DNA of 64,000 nt from Nitrospirales bacterium (GCA_031315865.1 JALDRJ010000002.1:2826001-2890000), one strand, 5' to 3'; positions 53,518 through 63,388 are shown, counted from the stretch's first letter. A program made the numbers and translations. The notes: a model not told the origin generated them from the letters alone.

Positions 53518-55844
53518 ACGGCTGGTGGCGTCGAATTGTTGATTCAGGGAGACGTTTGAGCTTTCTCGATGCCAAGAGGGTTCTTACGAGCTGTCTTGTG
53601 GGGATCGTGTTATCTGCCGGGGTTGTGACATCACCGACGCGTGCATGGGGGGAAACCACTCGTATTCGAGCGATCGATATCGAGGGAGCCCAGCACATTG
53701 AAGCGCAAGCCATCGCATCCAAATTGACGCTGAAGATTGGCGAGCCGTTCATCCCTCAGAAAATCCGGACAGAGATTCAACGTATTTATGGAATGGGATT
53801 TTTTGAAGATGTTCAGGTCGAGACGACTAAATTCTCCGATGGAATTCAGGTGACGTTCCACGTCAAAGAAAAGCCCTTCAATGTTGAGACGGTGTTTGAC
53901 GGAAATCACGAATTATCTGAAGACACCCTCAAAGAAAAAGTTACGGTACAAAGTCAGGTATTCCTGGACCAAGAGCAAGTCAACACCAGTGCCGAAAATA
54001 TTCGTCAAGCCTACCAAGATGAAGGCTATTATCACGCATCCGTCATCCCGGTTATTGAGGTCATCGGGGAAAATCGCGATCGTTTGACATTTTTCATTCA
54101 AGAAGGCCCGCAGGCTCATATCAAACATGTCACCTTTGAAGGCCGAAGCGTCGTGTCGCGAAAGGAATTACTGGGGGGGATGGCGACACGTGAGTGGTCT
54201 CTTCCCTGGTCCTGGTTTACGGATGCCGGGATTCTCAAGAAAGAGGAAATCCCTAACGATGTTGAGCGGATCAAAGAGGCCTACATGAACAGGGGCTATC
54301 TGGACGTTCAAGTCGGGACGCCATCGATTACGCTCGATGACAATAAAGAATCATTTGATGTGAATTTCCCCATTGTTGAGGGCGAGCCCTACATCGTGAG
54401 TCGAGTGACGTTCAAAGACAACACTGTTTTTACGGATAAAGAATTGAAAGAGGGGCTGTCCATTCATTCAGGAGAAGTGTTCCAACGAGCCAAAGTTCGG
54501 GAAGAAATTACTCGATTGACAGACCTCTATGGGGAGCGGGGGTACGCGTTTGCGGAGCCGATACCTTCTATTCAACCTGACCCTGAGAGTCGGAGCGCAG
54601 AGATTGTGTTCACGATCAAAGAAGGGGAGTTAATTCGCATCCGTAATATTCAAATCACGGGAAATAATAAAACTCGTGACAATGTGATTCGTCGGGAGTT
54701 GCGAGTCGATGAACGCGATATGATCGATTCTGTGGCCATGAAGCGGAGTTTTGAACGTTTAAATAATCTCAACTTTTTCGAAACCGTTGAAATTTTGCCA
54801 GAACAGATTAGTGACGGAGAAGTTGACCTGGAAGTCAAGGTGAAAGAGAAGCCAACCGGATCATTCAGCGTCGGCGGAGGGTTTAGCACCCTTGATCAAT
54901 TCACGGCGATTGCAGACATTACTGAAGGCAATCTTCTGGGGCTTGGGTATACGGCAAGAATTCGAGGGCAGGTTGGAGGACGCAGAACTTTGGGGGTGCT
55001 GACATTTCGGAATCCCGCTTTGTACGATGGATTGACGTCCATGCAGATTGATGGATTTCAGACGAACACAGACTTTGTCACCTACCGTGAGAAGAAAACG
55101 GGTGGGAATATTACGTTCGGCCGTGCCTTTTCCGAATACATTTCCGGAAACTTCACGTTGGTTGGGGAGCGCATTCGAATTTCGCATCCGCGTTCGGATG
55201 CCCCTGAACTGATCCTCGATCAGGTTGGCACGCAGACGACGACCGGATTTAGAACCGCCTTGTTTCGAGATTCACGTGATTTTTATCTGGACCCGAGATC
55301 GGGAACACGGGTCGGGGTTAACGCGAGTTTTGGTACCGAGCTGCTCGGGGGAACGAACGATTTTTACTCATTTGCGTTTGACGCACTGAAGTACACACCG
55401 TTGCCGTTCTGGGATCTTCGTATCGCCACGCGGGGACGGGTCGGTCTAGCTAAAGGATACAATGGGGATGCCGTGCCATTATCTGAATTATTCTTCGTCG
55501 GAGGCATTAACACGGTCAGAGGTTTTAAATTTGGACGAGCCGGTCCGGTAACGTCAAGAGGAACGCTGGTCGGAGCCACTAAACAGCTCATTTTTAACGT
55601 GGACTTGATTTTTCCGGTGTTGCCTGAAGCCAAGTTCAATGGCGTGGTGTTCTTCGATTATGGTGAGGGATTTTCGGAAACTCATTTTTTTAAGATATGT
55701 TGCAACCTCAGGCCGACGACTGGTCTTGAAGTGCGGTGGATTTCTCCTTTCGGACCTCTTCGTGCTGCGTATGGAATACCGTTATCCAGAAGAAATGGAG
55801 AGAAAAAGGGTGTGTTTGAATTTTCAGTGGGCTCTGTATTTTAG
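53514..55844 (+). CDS. bamA: outer-membrane protein assembly factor BamA
   Basis: A 776-residue Omp85 protein that folds beta-barrel proteins into the outer membrane. A signal peptide (about residues 18-45, ending near PTRAWGE) is followed by five POTRA domains to about residue 430 and a 16-strand barrel. The VRGF motif of loop 6 appears as NTVRGFKFG, and the last residue is Phe (FSVGSVF), the beta-signal for its own insertion. Skp follows 29 bases downstream. It lies at the head of the lipid A operon, as is common outside the enterics. Confidence 0.95.
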   Translation: MNGWWRRIVDSGRRLSFLDAKRVLTSCLVGIVLSAGVVTSPTRAWGETTRIRAIDIEGAQHIEAQAIASKLTLKIGEPFIPQKIRTEIQRIYGMGFFEDVQVETTKFSDGIQVTFHVKEKPFNVETVFDGNHELSEDTLKEKVTVQSQVFLDQEQVNTSAENIRQAYQDEGYYHASVIPVIEVIGENRDRLTFFIQEGPQAHIKHVTFEGRSVVSRKELLGGMATREWSLPWSWFTDAGILKKEEIPNDVERIKEAYMNRGYLDVQVGTPSITLDDNKESFDVNFPIVEGEPYIVSRVTFKDNTVFTDKELKEGLSIHSGEVFQRAKVREEITRLTDLYGERGYAFAEPIPSIQPDPESRSAEIVFTIKEGELIRIRNIQITGNNKTRDNVIRRELRVDERDMIDSVAMKRSFERLNNLNFFETVEILPEQISDGEVDLEVKVKEKPTGSFSVGGGFSTLDQFTAIADITEGNLLGLGYTARIRGQVGGRRTLGVLTFRNPALYDGLTSMQIDGFQTNTDFVTYREKKTGGNITFGRAFSEYISGNFTLVGERIRISHPRSDAPELILDQVGTQTTTGFRTALFRDSRDFYLDPRSGTRVGVNASFGTELLGGTNDFYSFAFDALKYTPLPFWDLRIATRGRVGLAKGYNGDAVPLSELFFVGGINTVRGFKFGRAGPVTSRGTLVGATKQLIFNVDLIFPVLPEAKFNGVVFFDYGEGFSETHFFKICCNLRPTTGLEVRWISPFGPLRAAYGIPLSRRNGEKKGVFEFSVGSVF

Positions 55845-55873
55845 GAATACACGTATGGGGAGTTCTACAAGTT

Positions 55874-56452
55874 ATGGATAGGTCTTCCATCGAATATCTT
55901 ATCCCGTGCCAAACGATGGTCAGACTCTGGCTCGTTGCTGGCCTTTTGGGGCTGGTGAATATTACGGGTTGCACGACGATGAGTCCGGCTATCGAAACTC
56001 GCTCAACGGTTGCCGTCGTGGATTTTCAGCGCGTGATCGAGGAGACGAGCACTGGAAAGTCCCTTAGAGAGTCGTTTGATGCCTTTGTGAAGGACCGACA
56101 AGTGCTACTTGAACTTGAGCAGCAAGAAATTCAAAAATTGCGGAATGATCTCTTGAACCAGGGAAGCGTGCTGAGCGAAGCGGCGAGACAGCAACGGGAA
56201 GAAAAGTTTCAACGTCGTGTTCGGGAGTATCAGATCAAAGAAGCGGAACTGTCACGTGAGCTCCAAGAAAAACAGCAGGAACTCATGCTCGAATTTCGCA
56301 CGGCTGTCAAACGGGTGATTGCAACCCTTGCTGAAGAACGTGGGTATGATATGGTGGTTGAATATGGAGAACGATCATCGACTCTGTATCATCGTCCTCA
56401 ATTGGATATCTCTGATGAGATCATTGAGGCTATTGATCAAGATGCCTTGTGA
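55874..56452 (+). CDS. skp: Skp/OmpH family periplasmic chaperone, probable lipoprotein
   Basis: A 192-residue Skp-like chaperone that would hold outer-membrane proteins on their way to BamA. A hydrophobic segment (VRLWLVAGLLGLV) ends in ITGC, a plausible lipobox, so the mature protein may be lipid-anchored rather than soluble as in E. coli. The rest has the Skp pattern: VAVVDFQRVIEET, then a long coiled coil (about residues 75-150), then a short beta end. The ATG at 55874 adds 14 residues before the signal; an ATG at 55916 gives a more normal signal peptide. Confidence 0.85.
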   Translation: MDRSSIEYLIPCQTMVRLWLVAGLLGLVNITGCTTMSPAIETRSTVAVVDFQRVIEETSTGKSLRESFDAFVKDRQVLLELEQQEIQKLRNDLLNQGSVLSEAARQQREEKFQRRVREYQIKEAELSRELQEKQQELMLEFRTAVKRVIATLAEERGYDMVVEYGERSSTLYHRPQLDISDEIIEAIDQDAL

Positions 56453-56560
56453 GTGTGAAGCCCCTAGGGTGTCGTGATGTGTCCATGAGAATGCTAGACA
56501 AAATTCTCGCTGATATTCGCACTGTTCTCATCTATCCACTGTTAGGGAAGGAGTGTAATC

Positions 56561-57013
56561 GTGGCTGGCGTTGACATCACTGCTCAAGAAATCCTCTCTA
56601 TTCTTCCTCATCGGTATCCGTTTCTCTTGGTCGATAAAATTATCGAGTATGAAGCTGGTCGACGCATTGTCGGCCTAAAAAATGTGACGTGTAACGAACC
56701 CTATTTCCCCGGGCACTTCCCTGGACAACCGGTCATGCCCGGGGTGTTGCAATTGGAAGTGATGGCCCAAGTGGGCGCGATTTTGGCCTTAAAAGATGCG
56801 GAAGGAGAGCGGCGGCGGATGGTCTACCTGACAGGGGTTGACAAGGCCAAATTCAGAAAGCCCGTTTTCCCAGGTGATCAACTTCGAGTGGAAGTGGAGC
56901 TACTCAAGCATAAGGCCGCGTTTTGGAAGATGCAGGGGAGAATCGTGATTCAGGCCGCGCTGGTCTGTGAAGCGGAAATGACGGCAGTGGTCACTGACGA
57001 GCCTACATCCTAG
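56561..57013 (+). CDS. fabZ: 3-hydroxyacyl-ACP dehydratase FabZ
   Basis: A 150-residue hot-dog-fold dehydratase of fatty acid synthesis. The catalytic pair is H52 (YFPGHFPG) and E66 (GVLQLEVMAQ), and HRYPFLLVD at residues 17-25 is the family start. It feeds 3-hydroxyacyl chains to membrane and lipid A synthesis, which explains its place before lpxA. It starts at a GTG preceded by AAGGAG. Confidence 0.95.
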   Translation: MAGVDITAQEILSILPHRYPFLLVDKIIEYEAGRRIVGLKNVTCNEPYFPGHFPGQPVMPGVLQLEVMAQVGAILALKDAEGERRRMVYLTGVDKAKFRKPVFPGDQLRVEVELLKHKAAFWKMQGRIVIQAALVCEAEMTAVVTDEPTS

Positions 57014-57043
57014 GTTTTTCATCTCTCATCGGAGTTTGCCACA

Positions 57044-57859
57044 ATGAGTATCCATCCCACAGCGGTGGTTCATCCCAAGGCCGAGTTGGAAGAGAATGTC
57101 AGTATTGGCCCATACTGTGTGGTTGGGGAGCACGTGCGGCTTGGTGACGGGACCGAGTTAGTCTCTCATGTCACGATCGAAGGCCATACCGATATCGGCA
57201 GACGGTGTAAGCTCTTTCCGTTTTCCTCGATCGGGTCCCCCCCGCAGCATCTTCAATATCAGGATGAACCGACCCGAGTGGTCATCGGAGATCACAATAT
57301 TTTTCGTGAATATGTCACAGTGAATCGTGCGACGAGTTTTGGCGGTGGCGTCACGAGGATCGGGCATCATAATTTTCTGATGGCCTACGTGCATATCGCG
57401 CATGATTGTGACTTGGGCGATCACATCGTCATGGCCAACGCGGCGACATTGGCCGGCCATATCTCCATCGGCCATCATGCTGTGATCGGGGGGCTGGTCG
57501 GCGTGCATCAATATGTGCGTATCGGGGACTATGCCATGGTTGGGGGGTGCTGTGCGGTCTCGCGGGATGTGCCGCCATTTATGAGGGCGGCCGGGGGGTA
57601 TCCAGCCCGTCTGTTCGGGGTCAACTCTATCGGGCTGCGTCGGCATAAATTTGGCACGAAGCGAATCTCGGTCATTAAAGAAGCTTATAATTTACTGTTC
57701 CGGCAGCAGTATCGTTTGAATGAAGCGGCCAAAATCGCCCGTTCACAATATGAACACAGTCAAGATGTGTTGCAACTCCTCACCTTTATTGAAAGCTCCA
57801 GACGCGGGATAAGTCGTCCGGGAAAACAAGGCGATGAGCATGAAGAGAATCTTCTGTAG
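57044..57859 (+). CDS. lpxA: UDP-N-acetylglucosamine acyltransferase
   Basis: A 271-residue left-handed beta-helix enzyme that performs the first step of lipid A synthesis, acylating UDP-GlcNAc at O-3. Hexapeptide repeats run from residue 4 to about 190 (IHPTAVVHP, VSIGPYCVVG, HNIFREYVTV). The catalytic histidine is H120 in HIAHDC. The C-terminal helical part (GLRRHKFGTKRISVIKEAY) is normal. It lies 30 bases after fabZ. Confidence 0.95.
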   Translation: MSIHPTAVVHPKAELEENVSIGPYCVVGEHVRLGDGTELVSHVTIEGHTDIGRRCKLFPFSSIGSPPQHLQYQDEPTRVVIGDHNIFREYVTVNRATSFGGGVTRIGHHNFLMAYVHIAHDCDLGDHIVMANAATLAGHISIGHHAVIGGLVGVHQYVRIGDYAMVGGCCAVSRDVPPFMRAAGGYPARLFGVNSIGLRRHKFGTKRISVIKEAYNLLFRQQYRLNEAAKIARSQYEHSQDVLQLLTFIESSRRGISRPGKQGDEHEENLL

Positions 57860-57897
57860 TCGGCCGTGTATGAAGAAATGACAAAGGTCAGGCCACC

Positions 57898-58749
57898 GTG
57901 TCGATAAGCATGGCCCGAAATGAACGAATCGGACTGATCGCCGGGAGTGGCCGTTTCCCCATCATTTTTGCTGAAAATGCCCGTCGACTCGGCTACACCG
58001 TGTCAGCCGTGGCTCATATCGGAGAGACCGCGCCTGAACTTGAACAGGCGGTCGAGCGGATTCATTGGATCAAGATTGGTCAACTGAATAAAATCATCAA
58101 TGCTTTCAAAAAAGACAATATCCATCAAACGGTCATGCTTGGAGGGGTACAAAAGACACATGCCTTCTCGACGCTCCGGCCGGACCTTCGTACGTTGGCA
58201 GTACTGGCACGGTTGAAAAATTGGAACGATGATGGAATTTTGCGGGGTATCGCCGAGGAACTTGAAAGCGAAGGGATTACCATTTTGGAGTCGACCTTTG
58301 GGTTGGACAACATCCTTGTCGAGGCCGGTCCGATGACCAGACGGGAACCGACGAAGAAAGAATGGCAGGATATTCAATTTGGATGGAACGTGGGATATCA
58401 TATTGGACACTTAGACATCGGACAATGTGTGGTCGTGAAGAATCGATCAGTCGTAGCGGTAGAGGCGGCTGAGGGCACTGACCAAGCCATTCAACGTGGA
58501 GGAGCGTTGGCACAGGGTGGCGCAGTGGTCGTCAAGCGCTGCAAGCCCACTCAAGACTTGCGTTTTGATCTTCCAGCGATCGGCCCCATGTCCATCCAGT
58601 CCATGATTCATGCAAAAGCCTCTGTCCTCGCGTTAGAAGCCCGACGAACGGTGATTCTCGATCGTGACCTCGTTCTTGAGCAGGCGAATGCCCATCGTAT
58701 CGCCATTGTCGGAGTCAACGGTGCTGGTGACCGATTGAGTCTTGAATGA
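57898..58749 (+). CDS. lpxI: UDP-2,3-diacylglucosamine pyrophosphatase LpxI
   Basis: A 283-residue LpxI (formerly DUF1009), which hydrolyses UDP-2,3-diacylglucosamine to lipid X and replaces LpxH in many non-enteric bacteria. The N-terminal LIAGSGRFPIIFAENARRLGY and the C-terminal VVVKRCKPTQDLRFDLPAIG are the family signatures. It starts at a GTG at 57898; an ATG four codons later is also possible. Its place between lpxA and lpxB supports the call. Confidence 0.93.
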   Translation: MSISMARNERIGLIAGSGRFPIIFAENARRLGYTVSAVAHIGETAPELEQAVERIHWIKIGQLNKIINAFKKDNIHQTVMLGGVQKTHAFSTLRPDLRTLAVLARLKNWNDDGILRGIAEELESEGITILESTFGLDNILVEAGPMTRREPTKKEWQDIQFGWNVGYHIGHLDIGQCVVVKNRSVVAVEAAEGTDQAIQRGGALAQGGAVVVKRCKPTQDLRFDLPAIGPMSIQSMIHAKASVLALEARRTVILDRDLVLEQANAHRIAIVGVNGAGDRLSLE

Positions 58750-58830
58750 ATCGACTCTCAGGACTGCCGAGAAACAGGGCAGAGGCTTTGAGCCGATTCC
58801 CCTCGTTACATTGAAAGTGATTGTCTAGCG

Positions 58831-59775
58831 ATGAATCAACTCAGAGTTGGGGTGATTGGAGTTGGGCATCTTGGACGACATCACGCCAGGATCTACTCTT
58901 CCCTTTCAGATGCAGACCTTGTTGCCATCGTTGATATTGATCAAGCGCGTGGACGGGCGATCGCTGAAGAATTTGCCGTCCCCTTTTACCAACACTTCCA
59001 ACACATGTTGTCGAAGGTTGATGCTGTGAGTGTAGCTGTCCCCACTTCTCAGCATTTCGCGGTTGTCCGAACTTGTTTGGAAGCCGGGGTGCATGTTCTC
59101 GTCGAAAAGCCGATCACGACGAATGTCCCAGATGGTGAACGGCTGGTTTCGCTGGCCAAGGACCAAGGTTGTATTTTGCAGGTTGGGCATGTGGAACGGT
59201 TTAACCCAATCATGGAACTCGTGCGCCCCTTGATTCATGAGCCAGGGTTTCTCGAATGTCACCGGTTAAGTCCGTTTCAACCTCGTGGAACCGATGTTGA
59301 TGTCGTTCTGGACTTAATGATTCACGACCTGGATATGGTGCTCTCGTATGATCTCGGGGCGGTGGTTTCAGTGGAGGCTTCTGGCTTAGCGGTCTTGACT
59401 GAGCAAATTGACATTGCGAATGCCAGAATCAGGTTTGAGAAGGGAGCCGTGGCGACATTTACGGCGAGCCGTATCTCTACCGGTCGGCTTCGAAAGTGCC
59501 GGATTTTTCAGTCTCGCGCATATCTTTCGATTAATTACCAAGAACGGCAAGCGACGATTCACCGTCGAAATGGAAGAACCGGAGAAAAAGCCTGTGTTGA
59601 AACCGAACAATTTTCCGGCTCAGAGGATGAGCCTCTTCAACGGGAGCTCCTCGCCTTCCTTAACACCGTCAGACATCAGTCGACTCCGCTGGTTTCCGGC
59701 GAGGACGGTGTGGCCTCTTTGGGACTGGCGCATCAAATCGTAACGAAGATTCATCTGTCAACTCCTGTCGTATGA
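58831..59775 (+). CDS. Gfo/Idh/MocA family oxidoreductase
   Basis: A 314-residue NAD(P)-dependent oxidoreductase. VGVIGVGHLGRHHARIY at the N-terminus is the dinucleotide motif, and the EKP triad sits in VLVEKPITT near residue 93. The C-terminal domain has LDLMIHDLDMVL. It lies inside the lipid A operon between lpxI and lpxB. In some bacteria a Gfo/Idh enzyme (GnnA) makes 3-amino UDP-GlcNAc for lipid A together with an aminotransferase (GnnB); no such aminotransferase is present here, so this role is uncertain. Confidence 0.85.
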   Translation: MNQLRVGVIGVGHLGRHHARIYSSLSDADLVAIVDIDQARGRAIAEEFAVPFYQHFQHMLSKVDAVSVAVPTSQHFAVVRTCLEAGVHVLVEKPITTNVPDGERLVSLAKDQGCILQVGHVERFNPIMELVRPLIHEPGFLECHRLSPFQPRGTDVDVVLDLMIHDLDMVLSYDLGAVVSVEASGLAVLTEQIDIANARIRFEKGAVATFTASRISTGRLRKCRIFQSRAYLSINYQERQATIHRRNGRTGEKACVETEQFSGSEDEPLQRELLAFLNTVRHQSTPLVSGEDGVASLGLAHQIVTKIHLSTPVV

Positions 59776-59788
59776 ACATCTGACGAGC

Positions 59789-60961
59789 ATGATTGATTCC
59801 TCGCGTTCTTTCAATGTCATGAACAGGAAGCCTCGTATACTCATTCTCACTGGGGAGGCTTCCGGAGACTTGCACGGAGGAAATTTGGCAAAGGCTCTTC
59901 AGCAGTTATGTCCGGGCATTCACATCACAGGGGTCGGCGGAGCTCATATGTTAGCTGCCGGCGTGAACTTGCTTCCTGGTATCGATCGGGTGGACGCGAT
60001 CGGTTTTCCGGGTGTGAAGCAGTTGTGGCAGGGAATGCGGACATTGCAGCGTTTGAAGAACATCATTAGGGAAGAGCCGTATGATGCCATTGTTTTCATC
60101 GACAGTCCTGGCATGAACCTGCGTTTGGCAAAAGTTGCAGCCAAAGCGAAGCAGCAGGTGATCTATTACATTGCGCCTCAAATCTGGGCGTGGGGAAAGC
60201 GTCGTTTGAAAGTCATCCAGCAGTCCGTGAGCCGGATGATCGTCATTTTTCCCTTTGAAGAAGAACTCTACCGAAAGGCAGGCGTCCCCTGTAGCTTTGT
60301 CGGTCACCCTCTTTTGGATACGATGGAACCTTCGTATCAACGATCGGCCGTAAGGGAACGATTGACCCTTCCGGCGGAGTCTCGAGTTTTAGGTCTTTTG
60401 CCTGGAAGTCGGGAGCACGAAGTCCTCAGATGTTTGCCCACGATGTTGGAAGCGGCATGGGAAACGAGGAAGGCTTTTCCCAAATTGCACATCATTATCG
60501 CGAGATCCGCGTCTGTGTCAGAAGACATCATTCATGGTATGGTCAGTCAATATAAGAGCCTGCAAGTCTCGGTCGTCGATCATCAATCTAATGAGGTCAT
60601 GGCTGCGTCGGATTTGTTGTTTGTGGCTTCTGGAACCGCGACTCTACAGGCGGCGGTCATCGGCACTCCGATGTTTATTTTGTACAGAGTTTCATGGTTG
60701 ACGTATGTGATCGCTCGCCAGGTGATCAAGATTCCGTATATTGGGCTGGCCAACATCGTGGCTGGCCGTCTCATTGCGCCAGAGTTCATTCAAGAGGAGA
60801 TGACCGTAAAACGATTGGTGCCGGAAGCGATACGTTTATTGCGGGATCCTCAGCTACTTCAACACATGCGCGACCAGTTTCAGGACGTTCGCGCGGCTCT
60901 AGGGAAACCGGGGGCGTCACGTCGGGCGGCTGAATGTGTGTTGACTGAGGTGCAAGGGTGA
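59789..60961 (+). CDS. lpxB: lipid A disaccharide synthase
   Basis: A 390-residue LpxB (GT19) that joins lipid X and UDP-2,3-diacylglucosamine into the lipid A disaccharide. The motifs GEASGDLHGGNLAKAL near residue 20, IDSPGMNLRLAK, YYIAPQIWAWGKRR, FVGHPLLD and LLPGSREHEV are all present. The ATG at 59789 puts ten extra residues before the usual start; an ATG at 59819 fits the family better. It overlaps msbA by four bases. Confidence 0.94.
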   Translation: MIDSSRSFNVMNRKPRILILTGEASGDLHGGNLAKALQQLCPGIHITGVGGAHMLAAGVNLLPGIDRVDAIGFPGVKQLWQGMRTLQRLKNIIREEPYDAIVFIDSPGMNLRLAKVAAKAKQQVIYYIAPQIWAWGKRRLKVIQQSVSRMIVIFPFEEELYRKAGVPCSFVGHPLLDTMEPSYQRSAVRERLTLPAESRVLGLLPGSREHEVLRCLPTMLEAAWETRKAFPKLHIIIARSASVSEDIIHGMVSQYKSLQVSVVDHQSNEVMAASDLLFVASGTATLQAAVIGTPMFILYRVSWLTYVIARQVIKIPYIGLANIVAGRLIAPEFIQEEMTVKRLVPEAIRLLRDPQLLQHMRDQFQDVRAALGKPGASRRAAECVLTEVQG

Positions 60962-62715
60962 GCATCTTTTTTCGGCTCCTGACCTACGTGCGGGCCTATC
61001 GGTTCCGGTTGATCCTGGCGTTGCTGTGTTCCGTCGGCGTGGCCGGACTACAGGCCATGTACGCCTGGTTGGTACAACCCCTGATGGATGGAATTTTTAT
61101 CGAGCAGGATGAATACGTGTTCCAGGTTTTACCGGTCATTATACTCGGCGTAGCGTTATTGAAGGCGAGTTTTGCCTATGGACAGGCCTATTGTATGAGT
61201 TATGTCGGTAATTGGATCGTCGCGGATGTTCGTCATCAGTTGTTCGTCCAGGTTGTGCGCTTGCCGGTTAAATTTCATGATTCGAACGCGTCAGGACGGT
61301 TGGTGGCTCGGGTGCTCAATGATGTGAATGAAATGGCCAATGCGATCCCAAGCATCATGAAAGATCTCTTTCAGCAAGGCTTGACCTTTGTGGCGCTTAT
61401 GGGGGTCGTGTTTTATCAAAATTGGAAATTGGCGACGATCATGCTATTGATTATTCCCGCGTCCGCGCTCGTGATTGTCCGTCTCGGAAAACGTTTACGC
61501 AAACTCGCGACACGCGGCCAAGAAAGCATGGGCGATATGGCTTCGGTGCTGAAAGAGACCTTCACTGGCATTCGATTGGTGAAAGCTTATGGAGGAGAGG
61601 AGTCGGAAACTCAGAAATTTGACCGGACCAATCATGCGTACCGATCAGCGAGTCAAAAGGCCGCTCAGGTGTCCGCTCTCTCGTCTCCACTCATGGAAAT
61701 CATCGGGGTCACAGGCACCGTCATCATCACATGGTACGGGGGATATTTGATCAGTGTCGGGGCCATGACCCCAGGCGAGTTTTCTTCTTTCTTTGCCGCC
61801 ATGTTCATGGCGTATGCGCCGATCCGCCGTTTGTCTGGGGCGAATCATGCCATTCAACGGGCACTCGCGGCCTCGAAACGAGTGTTTGATGTTCTGGACC
61901 TTGAGAATGAATGCGATCGTGATCATGGAAAAGAGTCACTGCCGAGCATTACCCGGTCGTTAGAGTTTCGAGATGTGTCGTTTTCTTACGAAAGCTCCAA
62001 AGAGCCTGCTCTACGCCATGTCTCTCTGAAGGTCCAGGCCGGAGAAATTGTCGCGTTGGTCGGCAGCAGCGGAAGCGGTAAATCGACACTCGTGAGTTTG
62101 GTCCCCCGATTTTATCGGCCCACTGACGGCATGATTCTGATCGATGGTCAAGATATCCGTGAGGTCGATCGAAGATCGTTGCGAAGACAGATTGGGATTG
62201 TGTCCCAGGAAACCGTGCTCTTTGATGACACGATCCGGAATAACATCGCGTATGGTCGTCCCAGCGCGAGTGCCCAGGAGATTCTCGAAGCCTCCCAATC
62301 CGCGTTTGCCTGGGAGTTTATCGAACGACTCCCTAACGGATTTGATAGCCGTGTGGGGGAGGATGGTGTCAAGCTTTCAGGCGGACAGCGTCAACGGCTT
62401 GCGATCGCACGAGCGATTTTGCGTGATCCTCCGATTTTGATCCTCGATGAAGCGACGTCAGCATTAGACTCAGAGTCGGAAAAACTCGTCCAGGCGGCTT
62501 TGACGAATCTGATGCGTCATCGGACGACTCTCGTGATCGCTCACCGTCTCTCGACCGTACAACATGCGAATCGTATCGTTGTGCTCGAGCGAGGAGAAAT
62601 CGTCGAAGTGGGTACACACGCGCAATTGCTTCAGTTTGGCGGTGCGTACACGCGGTTGTACCATACCCAGTTCGAACAGACTATGATGGGAACATTGGAG
62701 CCGAATACGGTTTAG
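60958..62715 (+). CDS. msbA: lipid A export ABC transporter MsbA
   Basis: A 585-residue half-transporter that flips lipid A-core across the inner membrane. Six transmembrane helices lie within residues 15-310. The ATPase domain has Walker A GSSGSGKST near residue 370, the LSGGQRQR signature near 473 and Walker B ILILDEATSALD near 497. It starts with a GTG overlapping the lpxB stop. It is adjacent to lpxB and the DUF374 gene, a common order in non-enteric Gram-negatives. Confidence 0.93.
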   Translation: MSIFFRLLTYVRAYRFRLILALLCSVGVAGLQAMYAWLVQPLMDGIFIEQDEYVFQVLPVIILGVALLKASFAYGQAYCMSYVGNWIVADVRHQLFVQVVRLPVKFHDSNASGRLVARVLNDVNEMANAIPSIMKDLFQQGLTFVALMGVVFYQNWKLATIMLLIIPASALVIVRLGKRLRKLATRGQESMGDMASVLKETFTGIRLVKAYGGEESETQKFDRTNHAYRSASQKAAQVSALSSPLMEIIGVTGTVIITWYGGYLISVGAMTPGEFSSFFAAMFMAYAPIRRLSGANHAIQRALAASKRVFDVLDLENECDRDHGKESLPSITRSLEFRDVSFSYESSKEPALRHVSLKVQAGEIVALVGSSGSGKSTLVSLVPRFYRPTDGMILIDGQDIREVDRRSLRRQIGIVSQETVLFDDTIRNNIAYGRPSASAQEILEASQSAFAWEFIERLPNGFDSRVGEDGVKLSGGQRQRLAIARAILRDPPILILDEATSALDSESEKLVQAALTNLMRHRTTLVIAHRLSTVQHANRIVVLERGEIVEVGTHAQLLQFGGAYTRLYHTQFEQTMMGTLEPNTV

Positions 62716-63388
62716 TGATGCGGCTGACGAATCGAATGACTTTGCGGTTGGCTCCGAAGTTTGGCGCCTGGCTGATTCAATGGCTCGGTCGTTCGTTGGA
62801 GATAAGCAGACAGGGAGAAGAGCCTGTGCTCGACCTGTATCGGAATGGTCAGTCGATGATTTTTGCGTTTTGGCACGGTCGACAATTGATGATGCCATGT
62901 GTGTATCGCGGGCGCAAGGCATATGTCTTGATCAGTCAACACCGCGATGGTGAGCTGATTCACCGGCTCATCGGTCGATTAGGGTTTCGGTCCGTTCGCG
63001 GATCGACGACGCGTGGTGGAACGGCTGCCTTGCGAGATTTGATTCGGTATGGACGGGAAGGGGTGGACCTGGTCGTGACCCCGGATGGGCCCCGGGGGCC
63101 AAAATGGAAGGTCCAGCAAGGGGTCGTGTTTTTGGCCAAGTTGACCGGGTTACCCATTGTTCCCGTTACGGTGGCCTATTCAAAAAAAAACTCTTCTCCA
63201 GTTGGGATCAGTTCGTGATCCCCTATCCTTGCGCTCGTGCCCTGTTCATGTGGGGAAAGCCCATATGGGTCGATAAACATGCTTCACGGAAATCGTTAGA
63301 AGCCAAGCGGGTTGAACTCGAACGGACGTTGCTTCAGCTGACGAATGAGGCAGACGAAGCCGTCATGCTTCGGAAGGGAAAAACATGA
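62715..63388 (+). pseudogene. DUF374 lysophospholipid acyltransferase-like gene, frameshifted at a run of nine A
   Basis: A member of the DUF374 family, putative lipid A or lysophospholipid acyltransferases. The first part (62715-63218) has FAFWHGRQLMMPC, ISQHRDGELI and TPDGPRGPKW, then stops early. The family's C-terminal part (LFSSWDQFVIPYPCARALF, then a helical tail) continues in the -1 frame to 63388. The switch falls at the nine A residues at 63182-63190. One extra A, or a -1 slip at this AAAAAAAAAC site, would restore a full protein of about 224 residues, the normal family length. It may be a real mutation, a sequencing error or programmed slippage. Confidence 0.8.
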
